From positions 11,910-75,909 of the forward strand of contig CAXNKG010000009.1 of NCBI GenBank assembly GCA_964202965.1: a DNA stretch of 64,000 nt, in the 5' to 3' direction. The notes under the pieces are model-generated. The model did no database searches and was not told the DNA's origin. It saw nothing but the letters and a program-made list of their open reading frames with translations. How positions within the stretch are numbered: the stretch's first letter is position 1; every line of letters starts with the position of its first letter. The stretch is from CAXNKG01 sp964202965. GTDB lineage: Bacteria > Acidobacteriota > Vicinamibacteria > Vicinamibacterales > UBA2999. Positions 27,993 through 36,377 of this stretch are shown here, in pieces. A program made the position numbers and the translations under genes.

Positions 27993-28532
27993 ATGACTCT
28001 TCGAATCGCCGAGTTCACGGCCCTGCGCGCCGCCATTTCGGTGCGCGGCACCACGAGGGTTGTCGTCGCGGCCGTCACCGTCGGCATCTGGGCGATCCTC
28101 GCCGTAGTCCTGGTGCTTTTCAGCAACCTGCCGCTCGCCATCCTGATCCCGCTCGCCGTGCTGGCGGCGGGGTTTGAAGCGGTCCACGCCCTCCACGCGG
28201 GGGTCGAGCGCATCGGGCGGTATCTGCAGGTGTCCTACGAGGAAGGGCCGGACGCGCCACAGTGGGAAACGGCGGCCCTGGCGGTCGGTCCCGCGCTGCC
28301 GGGTGGCGGGGTGGATCCGCTCTTTTCCGTGCTGTTCATCGGCGCCGCGGCCCTGAACCTCGCCGCGGCCCTGCCGGTCGCGCCGACCTGGCAGGAACTG
28401 GCCGTCCTCGGGGTCTGCCACGCCGGCCTCGTCCTCCGGATCGTCCGGGCCAGGGTCGCTGCCGCGCGCCAGCGGGCAGTCGAACTCGACAGCTTCAGGG
28501 CGCTGTTACTCCGACAACGCGATCGCGGTTAG
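27993..28532 (+). CDS. Hypothetical membrane protein
   Basis: Unrecognised 179-residue inner-membrane protein. Two adjacent hydrophobic helices lie near residues 20-65 and two more near 108-150, separated by a polar segment (GRYLQVSYEEGPDAPQWETAA); the C-terminus is basic. A perfect TTGACA occurs at 27932-27937 but a matching -10 is weak. The gene overlaps the convergent M20 peptidase gene by 27 bases. Function unknown. Confidence 0.65.
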   Translation: MTLRIAEFTALRAAISVRGTTRVVVAAVTVGIWAILAVVLVLFSNLPLAILIPLAVLAAGFEAVHALHAGVERIGRYLQVSYEEGPDAPQWETAALAVGPALPGGGVDPLFSVLFIGAAALNLAAALPVAPTWQELAVLGVCHAGLVLRIVRARVAAARQRAVELDSFRALLLRQRDRG

Positions 28533-29768
28533 CAGCGTCCGCTGTGTGCCGCGCCACGAATCAGTCGTGTCGAAGGCCTCGTCGAGGGTATGGGCGCCGG
28601 TGCCACTGCCGCCGGCGTCAATCGTGATCGCCGGAATATTGAGACTCATCGGCGCGTTGGCGTCGGTCGAGCCCTCGGTGAGCTCGATGGGCAGCCCAAG
28701 GGCGCGCGTCACCGACACCGCCCGCTGCACAATGTCGGATGAGGCGGCCACGCTGCCTGCGGGGCGATCGCCCACCAGCATCTTGGTCACCGTCAGCCGG
28801 CCCTTCTGGTCCCATCGCGCGTTCTCAGCCGCCAGCGCGGCGTCGACGGCGGCGTGGAATTTCCCATCAAGGTCGGCGAGCGCGTCGGGGTTCGCCGACC
28901 GCATGTCGACTTCCATCCAGGCGTCCGACGAAATCGAGTTGACGGAGGTTCCCCCGCCGATCCGACCCACGTTGAACGTCGTTCGGGGCTCCGTCGGAGG
29001 ACGGATGTCAGCCAGTCCCGTGATCGCCCGCCCAAGCGCGTGAACCGGGTTGGCTATCCCGAAGGCACCGTAACTGTGACCGCCCGGACCGGCGAACGTC
29101 ACGCGATAGCGAAGACTGCCGACCGAGACGTGGGTGATCCCGTAGCCGGTTCCATCGACGGACACAAAGCGATCGACCTGCCCCTTCAGCGTGTCGTTGA
29201 TGAGCGCCTTCGCACCGCGCAGGTCGCCCAGCCCCTCTTCGCCGACGGTCCCCACGAAGGTGATGGTGCCGGCGGTCTGAACCTTTCCTGCATCGAGCGC
29301 GCGAACCACCGCCAGCAGGACGGCCAGTCCGCGGCAGTCGTCGCCGATGCCAGGACCACGCAGCAGTGGGCCCTGGCGGGTCACCGTGACGTCCGTCTCG
29401 GCAGGAAAGACCGTGTCGAGATGTGCACTGAAGACGAGATGGGGGCGGGCTGCGCGTCCGGGACGCTCGCCGAGGACGTTCCCCGTTTTGTCGATCCGCA
29501 CGTTCCGTAGTCCGACTTGCCGGAAGGCGTCGGCGTACGCCTTCGCCCGGGCGGCCTCCATGAACGGCGGGGCCGGAATTTCGCACAACCGGATCTGCTC
29601 CTCGATGGCCGCCGGCTCGGCCGCCCGCGCATGATCCAGAGCCGTGCGGACCGCCGCATCGTTCATCAGCCGAGGACCAGGGTCGCCGACCTGCGCGGCA
29701 GCGGTCGAATCGAGCCCGATCACCCCGATCGCCGCTGTCAGTGCCACAACCGCACGCCTGATTCGCAT
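28506..29768 (-). CDS. Secreted M20-family metallopeptidase
   Basis: Zinc-dependent aminoacylase/carboxypeptidase-type hydrolase, exported to the periplasm. With ATG 29768 it has 420 residues and a signal peptide ending at STAAAQ; an earlier in-frame start at 29813 adds a non-signal extension. Metal and catalytic motifs: SAHLDTVF (His, catalytic Asp), GIGDDCRG (bridging Asp), GTVGEEGLGD (catalytic Glu pair) and GAHTLDEAF (last His). The lid-domain segment GPGGHSYGAFG is present. Related to peptidase T/CPG2-like enzymes; substrate unknown. Confidence 0.88.
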   Translation of the reverse strand: MRIRRAVVALTAAIGVIGLDSTAAAQVGDPGPRLMNDAAVRTALDHARAAEPAAIEEQIRLCEIPAPPFMEAARAKAYADAFRQVGLRNVRIDKTGNVLGERPGRAARPHLVFSAHLDTVFPAETDVTVTRQGPLLRGPGIGDDCRGLAVLLAVVRALDAGKVQTAGTITFVGTVGEEGLGDLRGAKALINDTLKGQVDRFVSVDGTGYGITHVSVGSLRYRVTFAGPGGHSYGAFGIANPVHALGRAITGLADIRPPTEPRTTFNVGRIGGGTSVNSISSDAWMEVDMRSANPDALADLDGKFHAAVDAALAAENARWDQKGRLTVTKMLVGDRPAGSVAASSDIVQRAVSVTRALGLPIELTEGSTDANAPMSLNIPAITIDAGGSGTGAHTLDEAFDTTDSWRGTQRTLLTAIALSE

Positions 29769-29995
29769 GATTCGAGACGATAACACCATCCAACAGTTTG
29801 AAATCGGATCCACTCAGCCACGCTCCGTGGCGCGCCCGCCACACCTGCCGGGAATGGCGGCCTGACAAAGTGATGATGTCGACCGCCAAGAATCGCGCCA
29901 TATTTCTGCGATCACGCGCAAGGGGCCCTCTAAACACCGGACTTCGACCTCATCGGTACAGAACTTGCTGCTGTGTCGTGCGGAGGCCTCAGGGA

Positions 29996-30202
29996 ATGAG
30001 TCTGGTGCGGCTCTTGGAGTTTCGAACCCTCACCTGTGGGTGCGTGATCGGTCGCTATCGTGAAGTCGCGACCAGCCGTGAACTCACATACGTCGAAGAG
30101 AAAGGTCATGGCTGTGACATGCACGGCCATCGCCGCAATCACACGATCGCCGCGGAACGTGTCTACGGGTCCGCCGTTCCATTCGCCGTCAAGGCGTCCT
30201 GA
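29996..30202 (+). CDS. Small Cys/His-rich hypothetical protein
   Basis: Candidate 68-residue protein. GGAGG at 29982-29986 lies nine bases before the ATG, a good ribosome binding site, and the sequence is unusually protein-like for the region: FRTLTCGCVIGRYREV, then YVEEKGHGCD and GHRRNHTI. The CxC plus later Cys and His residues suggest a small metal-binding or disulfide fold. I do not recognise a named family. Upstream, 29769-29981 contains nothing I can identify; downstream is the DNA methyltransferase. Confidence 0.5.
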   Translation: MSLVRLLEFRTLTCGCVIGRYREVATSRELTYVEEKGHGCDMHGHRRNHTIAAERVYGSAVPFAVKAS

Positions 30203-30239
30203 ACCTCCGCGCTGACGCTGTCGGGCCGTACCCACGCGG

Positions 30240-30245
30240 TACAAT
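30240..30245 (+). promoter_or_regulatory. -10-like TACAAT, 7 bases before GTG 30253
   Basis: TACAAT sits seven bases before the methyltransferase GTG and no ribosome binding site is seen between, suggesting a leaderless start. Confidence 0.4.
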
Positions 30246-30252
30246 CCCGACC

Positions 30253-31119
30253 GTGTCGCGCCCTCCGCAACCGCATACGTCCCTCATCGGCCGGCGCGGA
30301 GGCTATCGGTTCTACCTGGGGGACTGCATGGACGTCCTCGCATCGCTCCCCGCCGGCTCGATCGACGCCATCGTGACCTCCCCGCCCTATAACCTGGGAA
30401 TCCGGTATCGAAGTTACGACGACACCATGCCCCGCGACCGCTATCTCGAGTGGACCGGTGAGTGGATTCGCCGCGCCACGAGGGTGCTCGCACCCGATGG
30501 GTCCCTGTTCCTGAACGTCGGCGCCAAGCCGACCGACCCCTGGACCGCGATGGATGTGGCGGCGGCGGCCAGGCCGCACCTGCATCTCCAGAACACCATT
30601 CACTGGATCAAGTCGATCGCGATTGAAAAGGCCCTGGCGGGCACCCGTTCCGGCCTCGAGCAGGATCTGGCCGTGGGCCATTACAAGCCGATCAACAGCA
30701 AGCGCTTCCTCCACGACTGCCACGAGTTCGTGTTCCACTTCACCCCGAAGGGGCACACGCCCCTGGACCGGCGGGCGATCGGGGTTCGCTACCAGGATCC
30801 GTCGAACGTGGGACGCTGGCAGTCTGCGGCGTCTGGCGTCCGCTGCCGCGGCAACACCTGGTTCATCCCGTACGACACGATCCAGAACCGCGAGAAGGAC
30901 CGGCCGCATCCCGCGACCTTCCCTCCTCTGCTCCCCGAGATGTGCCTCCGCCTGCACGGCCTGAAGCGCATCACCACGGTGGCCGACCCATTTCTGGGCC
31001 TGGGATCCACCGCCGTCGCCTGCGCGCAACTCGGCCTGGGCTTCATCGGGATTGAAATGGACAAGGGGTATCTGAAGCAGGCCGTCGATCGAACTCGCGC
31101 AGCGCTGGGCGAGGAGTAG
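30253..31119 (+). CDS. Orphan beta-class DNA methyltransferase
   Basis: Site-specific DNA amino-methyltransferase (N6-adenine or N4-cytosine), 288 residues, GTG start. Catalytic motif IV TSPPYNLGIRY (about residues 42-52) precedes the SAM-binding motif I DPFLGLGSTAVACAQLG (near 245), the beta-class order. The middle has HDCHEFVFHFTP and HPATFPPLLPEMCLRLHG, common to this class. There is no restriction endonuclease or specificity subunit beside it, so it is solitary, as in CcrM-like regulatory methyltransferases, although it lacks their extra C-terminal domain. It borders the repeat-flanked region at 31161-32874. Confidence 0.9.
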   Translation: MSRPPQPHTSLIGRRGGYRFYLGDCMDVLASLPAGSIDAIVTSPPYNLGIRYRSYDDTMPRDRYLEWTGEWIRRATRVLAPDGSLFLNVGAKPTDPWTAMDVAAAARPHLHLQNTIHWIKSIAIEKALAGTRSGLEQDLAVGHYKPINSKRFLHDCHEFVFHFTPKGHTPLDRRAIGVRYQDPSNVGRWQSAASGVRCRGNTWFIPYDTIQNREKDRPHPATFPPLLPEMCLRLHGLKRITTVADPFLGLGSTAVACAQLGLGFIGIEMDKGYLKQAVDRTRAALGEE

Positions 31120-31128
31120 AACGTGGGG

Positions 31129-31144
31129 GCCGGCTTCAGCCGGC
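31129..31144. repeat. Short perfect hairpin after the methyltransferase stop
   Basis: GCCGGCT and AGCCGGC separated by two bases (TC), starting ten bases after the stop codon. It could terminate or stabilise the transcript, but there is no T-tract. Confidence 0.5.
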
Positions 31145-31160
31145 TCTGCACCCGGCGGCG

Positions 31161-31282
31161 CGGAACCGTATGCCCTCCGCAAAACCGGCTTGTTTGCGAC
31201 ATCCTCAGCATCCGCCGCCGCCAGGTCCGAGCTAATCCAGCTTCGCGATGACTACGGTTTTGCGCCGGACACACGGTCCCGC
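31161..31282 (+). repeat. Copy A of a 123-bp palindromic repeat
   Basis: About 85-88% identical by eye to the reverse complement of 32752-32874. Each copy has inverted ends built around GCAAAACCG / CGGTTTTGC (about 27 bases per arm) and a conserved core including CAGCTTCGCGATGACTACGG. No transposase frame is inside. It looks like a miniature inverted-repeat element. Confidence 0.85.
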
Positions 31283-31364
31283 GCCACCGCCCCTCACTTC
31301 ACAGGTTGCAAACCATACCGAGGCGCCGTCCTGGCTGGACATCTCCAGCAGCGTAATCCCTTCG

Positions 31365-32740
31365 TTAAGGCTCACGCCCTGCGGCACGGGCTCGCGCAAG
31401 CAGCCCATCAAGCTCCTGTCTTTCAAGTAAACGTCCGTCCACAACGACCGCACGAACCCGCCGGACGTTCCTGATCTCGTCGAGTGGGTTTCCGTCGAGG
31501 AGAACCATGTCAGCGGCCTTGCCAGGCGCGATGCTACCAAGAGTCTTCTCACGGTCGAGATATCGTGCCGGATTGACTGTCGCACTTTGAAGTGCCGCCA
31601 GCGGAGTCATGCCGCCCGCTACCATCGCTGCCAGTTCGTCGAATACGCAGAAACCAGCGATGAGCGCGTCGCATCCTGCAAGGATTCCCACGCCGGCTCT
31701 CGCCATATCGCTCGTCGCTGTCCTCGCAATCGCAGCTTGCGCGATGAGGATCTGCATAATTTCTGGTCTTGCTCCAAAGATGCTCTGATTTCCGGCCCAT
31801 AACCCCCGAAGAATCTTGTTCGCGTACGCCAGATGGTCTTTGCTTATCGCAGATGCGGGCGTGCCGACGGTGGGAATCTCGGAGAGAGCGACGAGCGTAG
31901 GCGTCTGCCAGATCTGTCGACGCGCGAGCATCTCGAAGAACGGCCGACACGTCTCTGGCCTGTACATCCCGCCACCTGAACACGCCTTCCAGACCCGCCC
32001 GTCTTCCGAGAGGTGTTCAATGTTCTTGAGGCCCGCGTCAATCCCTTCCTGGACAGTGACGTTCAAGGGCACATGACCGGCGAGCGGCAAGCTCTCAGTG
32101 CTGGCTTCTTCGGCGATCGCAAAGAACACGTCGCGGGGTGTGACATTATGGACCTTGATCAGGTCCACCCCACGGCCTTTCAGCATGCGAACAGCTGCCC
32201 TGCCCTCGGCTGGAGTTCGGACGCGCAACCTTAGCGGCCAGTCTCCCGGAGCGTCATCGAGAATTGGACCCGCCGCGACGATTCGCGGACCACGGATACG
32301 GGCCGACCTCGTTGCCTCGCGCATGGCGCGAATGAAATCGATGTCGGCACCCATGTCGCGGATACCGGTCACACCGTTGGCTACATAGAGCGCAAGCCAT
32401 GCATCGCCACTCCCTTGAATGTGCGCATGCATATCCCACAGACCGGGAATCAGAAACCGGCCAACACCATCGACGATGTCAGCTCCGGTAGGCGGCGCTC
32501 CTCCGGATGAAACGCTGCGATGATGCTCCCAGTGACGACAACAGTGCGGTCCGGCAGGACGCGTCCATCCGCCACATCGACAACAGCGACTCCGACAATA
32601 GCCAGGGGCCTCTGCTGTGCGCCAGGAGATGCTGCGGCAGCGGCGATGACGAGTGCAGCTGCAATATGCAACCTGAACCGGTTTTTGGAACATTCTCGGA
32701 TTGCGCACGAAGACCGGAATCTGCCGGCGGGTGAGGCCAT
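31365..32740 (-). pseudogene. Secreted amidohydrolase, apparently frameshifted near the N-terminus
   Basis: Metal-dependent amidohydrolase of the imidazolonepropionase/prolidase-like group. The catalytic part is one open frame from about 32500 down to the stop at 31365 and keeps all metal ligands: LWDMHAH (HxH), LIKVHN (Lys), LAGHVP and NIEHLSED (His), and GCDA (Asp, normally GTDA). The family's N-terminus, a signal-like helix ending SPGAQQ and then RPLAIVGVAVVDVADG, is in a different frame between 32740 and about 32500, where the frames switch (near 32490-32510). So one base has been lost (or two gained), by mutation or sequencing error. The flanking inverted repeats and lower GC suggest acquisition. 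Start codon uncertain. Confidence 0.72.
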
Positions 32741-32751
32741 CGGCGATGTTG

Positions 32752-32874
32752 GCGGGACCATATGTCCGGAGCAAAACCGTAGTCATCGCGAAGCTGGAAT
32801 AGCTCCGGCCTCGCGTCGGCGAAGGCTGAGGATGCCGCAATCAAGCCGGTTTTGCGGAGCGACATATGGTTCCG
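32752..32874 (-). repeat. Copy B of the 123-bp palindromic repeat, inverted relative to copy A
   Basis: Terminal arms begin GGAACCATATGTC and end GACATATGGTCCC, with GCAAAACCG / CGGTTTTGC inside; the core matches copy A at 31161-31282. It stops about 12 bases before the likely start region of the amidohydrolase, so the two copies bracket that gene. Confidence 0.85.
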
Positions 32875-32953
32875 TCAACAGCGCCACGGGTTAAGAGCGA
32901 CACTGGTCATCGCTCTCGTTGATCCATGCGGTGCGCTTATGTAAGCTCGCCAT

Positions 32954-33874
32954 GTGGATCTCCGTCAGCTCGAGATCATTCGCGCCATTGCCGACACGGG
33001 TTCGTTCACGGCAGCTGGCGAGAAGCTCCACGTGTCGCAGTCGGCGATCAGCCGGCAGATCCTCCTCCTCGAAGCGGAGCTTGGCGAGCCGGTGTTTCAC
33101 CGTATCGGCCGGCGGATCAAGATCACGCCGGCGGGCGAATCGCTCCTGCAGCTGAGCCACCGCGTGTTCCAGGACGTCCAGGACACGGTCGCGCAGGTCA
33201 CCGAGAAGCAGGAGTCCCTGCGCGGGACGATGCGGCTGGTGGGCGGGATGACGGTCTGCCTCTACGTCTTTCCCTCGCTGCTGGCGGAGATCCGGCGCAC
33301 GCATCCGCAGCTGGATCTCAAGATCACGGTGGGCAGCGGCGAGCGATCGATTGCGCTGCTGCGGTCGGGGGCCGGCGACCTCGGCCTCGTGACGCTGCCG
33401 GTCGTCGCGGCCGACCTCGAGGCCGTTCCAGTCCTCGAGGAAGAGCTCCTGCTGGTGACCTACCCGTCGCACCCGCTGGCAAAGAAGCGCGGGGTCACGC
33501 CGGCCGACCTCGCACACGAGCCGTTCATCCTGTTTGAAACAGGATCCATCACGCGGCGCCTGGTCGAGGACTTTTTCACGCGCGAGCACATCGCGCCCGA
33601 GATCGTGATGGAGACGGAGAACGTCGAGATCATCAAGGCGATGGTGCGCCACGGCGTGGGCATCAGCATCATTCCCTGGCAGGCCGCGACCGCCGACGTG
33701 CGCGCGAAGCAGCTGTTCTGCAGCCGCATCGAGGGCCATGCGCTGCACCGCCAGACGGGCTGGCTCTATCCGAAGATGCGGCGGCTCCCGCGCGCCGTGT
33801 CGGAGGTGATGCGGGTGTTCGAGCAGATCCGGCCGCAGCTCGAATCGGCCGTCCGCGCACCGAAGAACTACTGA
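32954..33874 (+). CDS. LysR-family transcriptional regulator
   Basis: DNA-binding regulator of 306 residues, GTG start. The N-terminal winged helix-turn-helix is typical (LRQLEIIRAIADTGSFTAA, VSQSAISRQI, LEAELGEPVFHRIGRRIKIT), followed by the effector domain beginning near residue 92 (GTMRLVGGMTVCLYVFPSLL), similar to CysL/CbbR-like members. It stands after the repeat-flanked amidohydrolase and is oriented away from it; a target gene cannot be deduced, although LysR proteins often control divergent neighbours. Confidence 0.92.
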   Translation: MDLRQLEIIRAIADTGSFTAAGEKLHVSQSAISRQILLLEAELGEPVFHRIGRRIKITPAGESLLQLSHRVFQDVQDTVAQVTEKQESLRGTMRLVGGMTVCLYVFPSLLAEIRRTHPQLDLKITVGSGERSIALLRSGAGDLGLVTLPVVAADLEAVPVLEEELLLVTYPSHPLAKKRGVTPADLAHEPFILFETGSITRRLVEDFFTREHIAPEIVMETENVEIIKAMVRHGVGISIIPWQAATADVRAKQLFCSRIEGHALHRQTGWLYPKMRRLPRAVSEVMRVFEQIRPQLESAVRAPKNY

Positions 33875-33880
33875 GAAGAC

Positions 33881-35134
33881 TTACTGCGCTGGGGCGACCG
33901 GCCTGAGGGTGTACGACGTCCGTGACCAGACCTGAACCCCGTCGCGGCCCGCCTTCACTTCAATCTTGCGCGTCCGCTTCAGCGGGTCGGGGTTCGTGGA
34001 GTAGTACCCGAGCACGTAGTAATCGCTCGTCTCGGCATCGATACGCTTGAGCGCGCGGTCGAAGTCGTTCTGGTTGACGACGGCGATGCCGCCGGTCTGC
34101 TCGGCAATGACGCGCAGGCTGTCCTGCGTTTCACGGATGTGATTCTGCCACTCCGACATGTTCTCGATGTTCTGATCCAAATCGGGGCCGGCGACGAGCC
34201 CGCGGGGGTCGATCGTGTAGAACGTCGCGTTCGCGCGGTTGGCCGCCCGCGTCAGCTCCGACAGCTCGCGGACGAGATCCGCCTCCGCGAACGTGTTGCC
34301 CTGGAACCGGTTGTTCATGAACGGATCGCCGCCGTTGCCGCTCCCATCGTCCATGCCGGAGCCGAACATCTCGCTCTGATATTTCAGGCGCGACTCCTGG
34401 AACGGATTGAAGTCGTAGCCGCTGCTGATGTAGATGACGGCCTTGCGCCGGTTGCGCAGGGCCTCGACGTTCCGCATCAGGTCGTACGCCGTCCGGAACG
34501 CGACATGCGCACGGTACCGGAGCTCGGCGGGCCCCTGCGAGCCCTGAATCGTCTTGATGTAGTCCTCGGGACGCAGGCCGCTCCCCGTCACGCGCTTGAT
34601 GGACGATTCCAGCACCTGCCGGTCGTACGTGAGCTGCTCCGAGATCGAGGATGTGCCGGTCGACACAATCCCGAACATGTCACCCTCGTGGACCAGGTTG
34701 CGGAGCATCCGCGTCATCAGGTCGCGCGTTCGCGGCGTGAGCCGGAAGTCCAGGTGCAGGTCATCGATGAAGATCAGGAATACGCGCCCGGCAGCGTCGT
34801 TGGTCGGCCGGGCCGCGGGGAGGATGATCCCCTCCTGGACCGGCGCGGGCGGCGGCGCCTGCACATTGAAGACGCGGCCGCCGTGCGTCAGCACGAGCGA
34901 CACGATCTCCTGCTTGACACCGTCTTCGAACACCTCGAACTCGTCGACCTTGAGATCCGATACGAACTGTCCCTGCCCGTCGCGCGCGATGAGGTCCGTC
35001 GTCACGAGGTCGACGGCGACGCGGAAGGTCGGTTGCCCCGGCGCCTGGGCAGCCGGTTCCTGGCGGGCGGACGTGCCGGTGGAGAGCGCAAGGACAACCG
35101 CCACGCCGAGCAGCCATCGAGGGGTATGTCGCAT
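33881..35134 (-). CDS. Secreted acidobacterial-type VWFA-domain protein
   Basis: Exported protein of 417 residues (ATG 35134), signal peptide ending LSTGTSA. The TIGR03436-type VWFA-related domain is recognisable: RVAVDLVTTDLIARD with VSDLKVDEFEVFEDG, then FLIFIDDLHLDF (MIDAS-like acidic strand), KAVIYISSGYDF, and FYTIDPRGL. The C-terminal part has TGGIAVVNQNDF and YYVLGYYSTN, ending in a beta-rich domain. Function of the family is unknown; it is abundant in Acidobacteriota and is the best taxonomic marker here. A TATACT box lies seven bases before the ATG. Confidence 0.9.
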   Translation of the reverse strand: MRHTPRWLLGVAVVLALSTGTSARQEPAAQAPGQPTFRVAVDLVTTDLIARDGQGQFVSDLKVDEFEVFEDGVKQEIVSLVLTHGGRVFNVQAPPPAPVQEGIILPAARPTNDAAGRVFLIFIDDLHLDFRLTPRTRDLMTRMLRNLVHEGDMFGIVSTGTSSISEQLTYDRQVLESSIKRVTGSGLRPEDYIKTIQGSQGPAELRYRAHVAFRTAYDLMRNVEALRNRRKAVIYISSGYDFNPFQESRLKYQSEMFGSGMDDGSGNGGDPFMNNRFQGNTFAEADLVRELSELTRAANRANATFYTIDPRGLVAGPDLDQNIENMSEWQNHIRETQDSLRVIAEQTGGIAVVNQNDFDRALKRIDAETSDYYVLGYYSTNPDPLKRTRKIEVKAGRDGVQVWSRTSYTLRPVAPAQ

Positions 35135-35141
35135 ACCGTGC

Positions 35142-35147
35142 AGTATA
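35142..35147 (-). promoter_or_regulatory. -10-like TATACT, 7 bases before ATG 35134
   Basis: On the minus strand TATACT is followed by seven bases and the ATG of the VWFA gene, without a Shine-Dalgarno. On the plus strand TAAGAT (35156-35161) is eight bases before the rpiB ATG, so both divergent genes may be leaderless. Confidence 0.4.
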
Positions 35148-35169
35148 CAACCGGCTAAGATAGCTGCCG

Positions 35170-35625
35170 ATGCGGATTGCGATAGCTGGAGACCACGCCG
35201 GATTCGAGATGAAGCAGGGTCTGGCTGCCACACTGCGTGCCCGCGGCCACGACATCCTCGACCTCGGGACCCATTCCACCGACGCCGTCGACTACCCGGA
35301 CTGCGCCGTCTCGGTCGCCGGCGCGCTCCGCGACGGCCGGGCCGATCGGGGACTCATTGTCTGCGGCAGCGGCGCCGGGGTGTCGATTGCCGCCAACAAG
35401 GTGCCCGGCATCCGGGCGTCGGTCTGCCACGACACGTACACGGCGCACCAGGCCGTCGAACATGACGACATGAACGTGCTGTGCCTCGGCGCGCGGGTCA
35501 TCGGCATTGCCCTCGCCGAGGAGATCGCGACGGCGTTCCTGGGCGCGGTGTTCTCCGGCGAAGAGCGTCACCAGCGCCGGCTGAATAAGATTCTCGACAT
35601 CGAAAAGCGCTATTCCCGATCGTGA
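35170..35625 (+). CDS. rpiB: Ribose-5-phosphate isomerase B
   Basis: Interconverts ribose-5-phosphate and ribulose-5-phosphate in the pentose phosphate pathway. The 151-residue protein has the LacAB/RpiB signature: AGDHAGFEMK, DYPDCA, the catalytic-cysteine loop IVCGSGAGVSIAANK, and HDDMNVLCLGARVIG. Size is normal. It overlaps pgl by four bases (GTGA), giving a two-gene pentose phosphate operon. Confidence 0.95.
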   Translation: MRIAIAGDHAGFEMKQGLAATLRARGHDILDLGTHSTDAVDYPDCAVSVAGALRDGRADRGLIVCGSGAGVSIAANKVPGIRASVCHDTYTAHQAVEHDDMNVLCLGARVIGIALAEEIATAFLGAVFSGEERHQRRLNKILDIEKRYSRS

Positions 35626-36377
35626 TCGCGACGGTCTGCCCGGATCGTCAGGCGCTGTGCGCCGAGGCGGCGGCGCGGATCGAACAACTCATCGCGACCG
35701 CGCTGGAGACGCACGGGCGGGCCACGGTGTGTCTGACCGGCGGCTCGACCGCACGCGCGGTCTACGAAGCCATTGCCGCGCACGAGCGGCACGCGCCGCG
35801 ACTCGCCTGGAGCCACGTGCACTTCTTCTGGGGTGATGAGCGGAACGTCCCAGCCGACCACCCGGACAGCAACTATGGGATGGCCGCGGCCACCCTCCTC
35901 ACGCACATTCCTGTCACCCCCGCGTTGGTGCACCCGATTCCGGCGGACGGCCGCGATGCCGAGACAGCAGCCCGAGCCTATGACGCCACCCTGCAGCAGA
36001 CGGCGTTCGCGTCGCCGGCCGATCATGCGTTTGACCTCACGCTGCTCAGCATGGGAGCCGACGCGCACATCGCCTCGCTCTTCCCGGGAGCCCCGGAACT
36101 CGAGCGGCCGTTCATCGAGCGCGTCGTCGTCGTTCCAGCCGCGACACACCGCGGCAGGCGCGTGACCCTGACGCCCGCGACCCTTCTTGATGCGAAACGG
36201 ATTCTGGTGATGGCAGCGGGCCGCGACAGGGCGGACGCCGTGCGTGCGGTCTTCTCCGAACCGGAGGATGTCGCACGCTGGCCCGCGCAGTGCCTTCGGC
36301 GCGCCGGTGACCGCGTCGAGTGGCTTATGGACTCGGCGGCTGACGGTCGAGCGCGCGCCGCGCGGCCTGCGAGATGA
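35622..36377 (+). CDS. pgl: 6-phosphogluconolactonase
   Basis: Hydrolyses 6-phosphogluconolactone in the oxidative pentose phosphate pathway. The 251-residue protein (GTG start overlapping rpiB) shows CLTGGSTARAVYEAI, the VHFFWGDERNVPADHPDSNYG phosphate/substrate loop and TLLSMGADAHIASLFPG, all typical of the DevB/SOL family. Its 3' end overlaps the convergent TVP38-like gene by 53 bases. Confidence 0.93.
   Translation: MIATVCPDRQALCAEAAARIEQLIATALETHGRATVCLTGGSTARAVYEAIAAHERHAPRLAWSHVHFFWGDERNVPADHPDSNYGMAAATLLTHIPVTPALVHPIPADGRDAETAARAYDATLQQTAFASPADHAFDLTLLSMGADAHIASLFPGAPELERPFIERVVVVPAATHRGRRVTLTPATLLDAKRILVMAAGRDRADAVRAVFSEPEDVARWPAQCLRRAGDRVEWLMDSAADGRARAARPAR

Noticed and set aside
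30015..30035. GTTTCGAACCC string resembling a tRNA T-arm
   Set aside because: The flanking bases do not form a five-pair stem and no acceptor, D or anticodon arm can be drawn.
31161..32874. Integron cassette with attC sites
   Set aside because: The two repeats are inverted, not direct, and lack recognisable attC core sites; no integrase is present.
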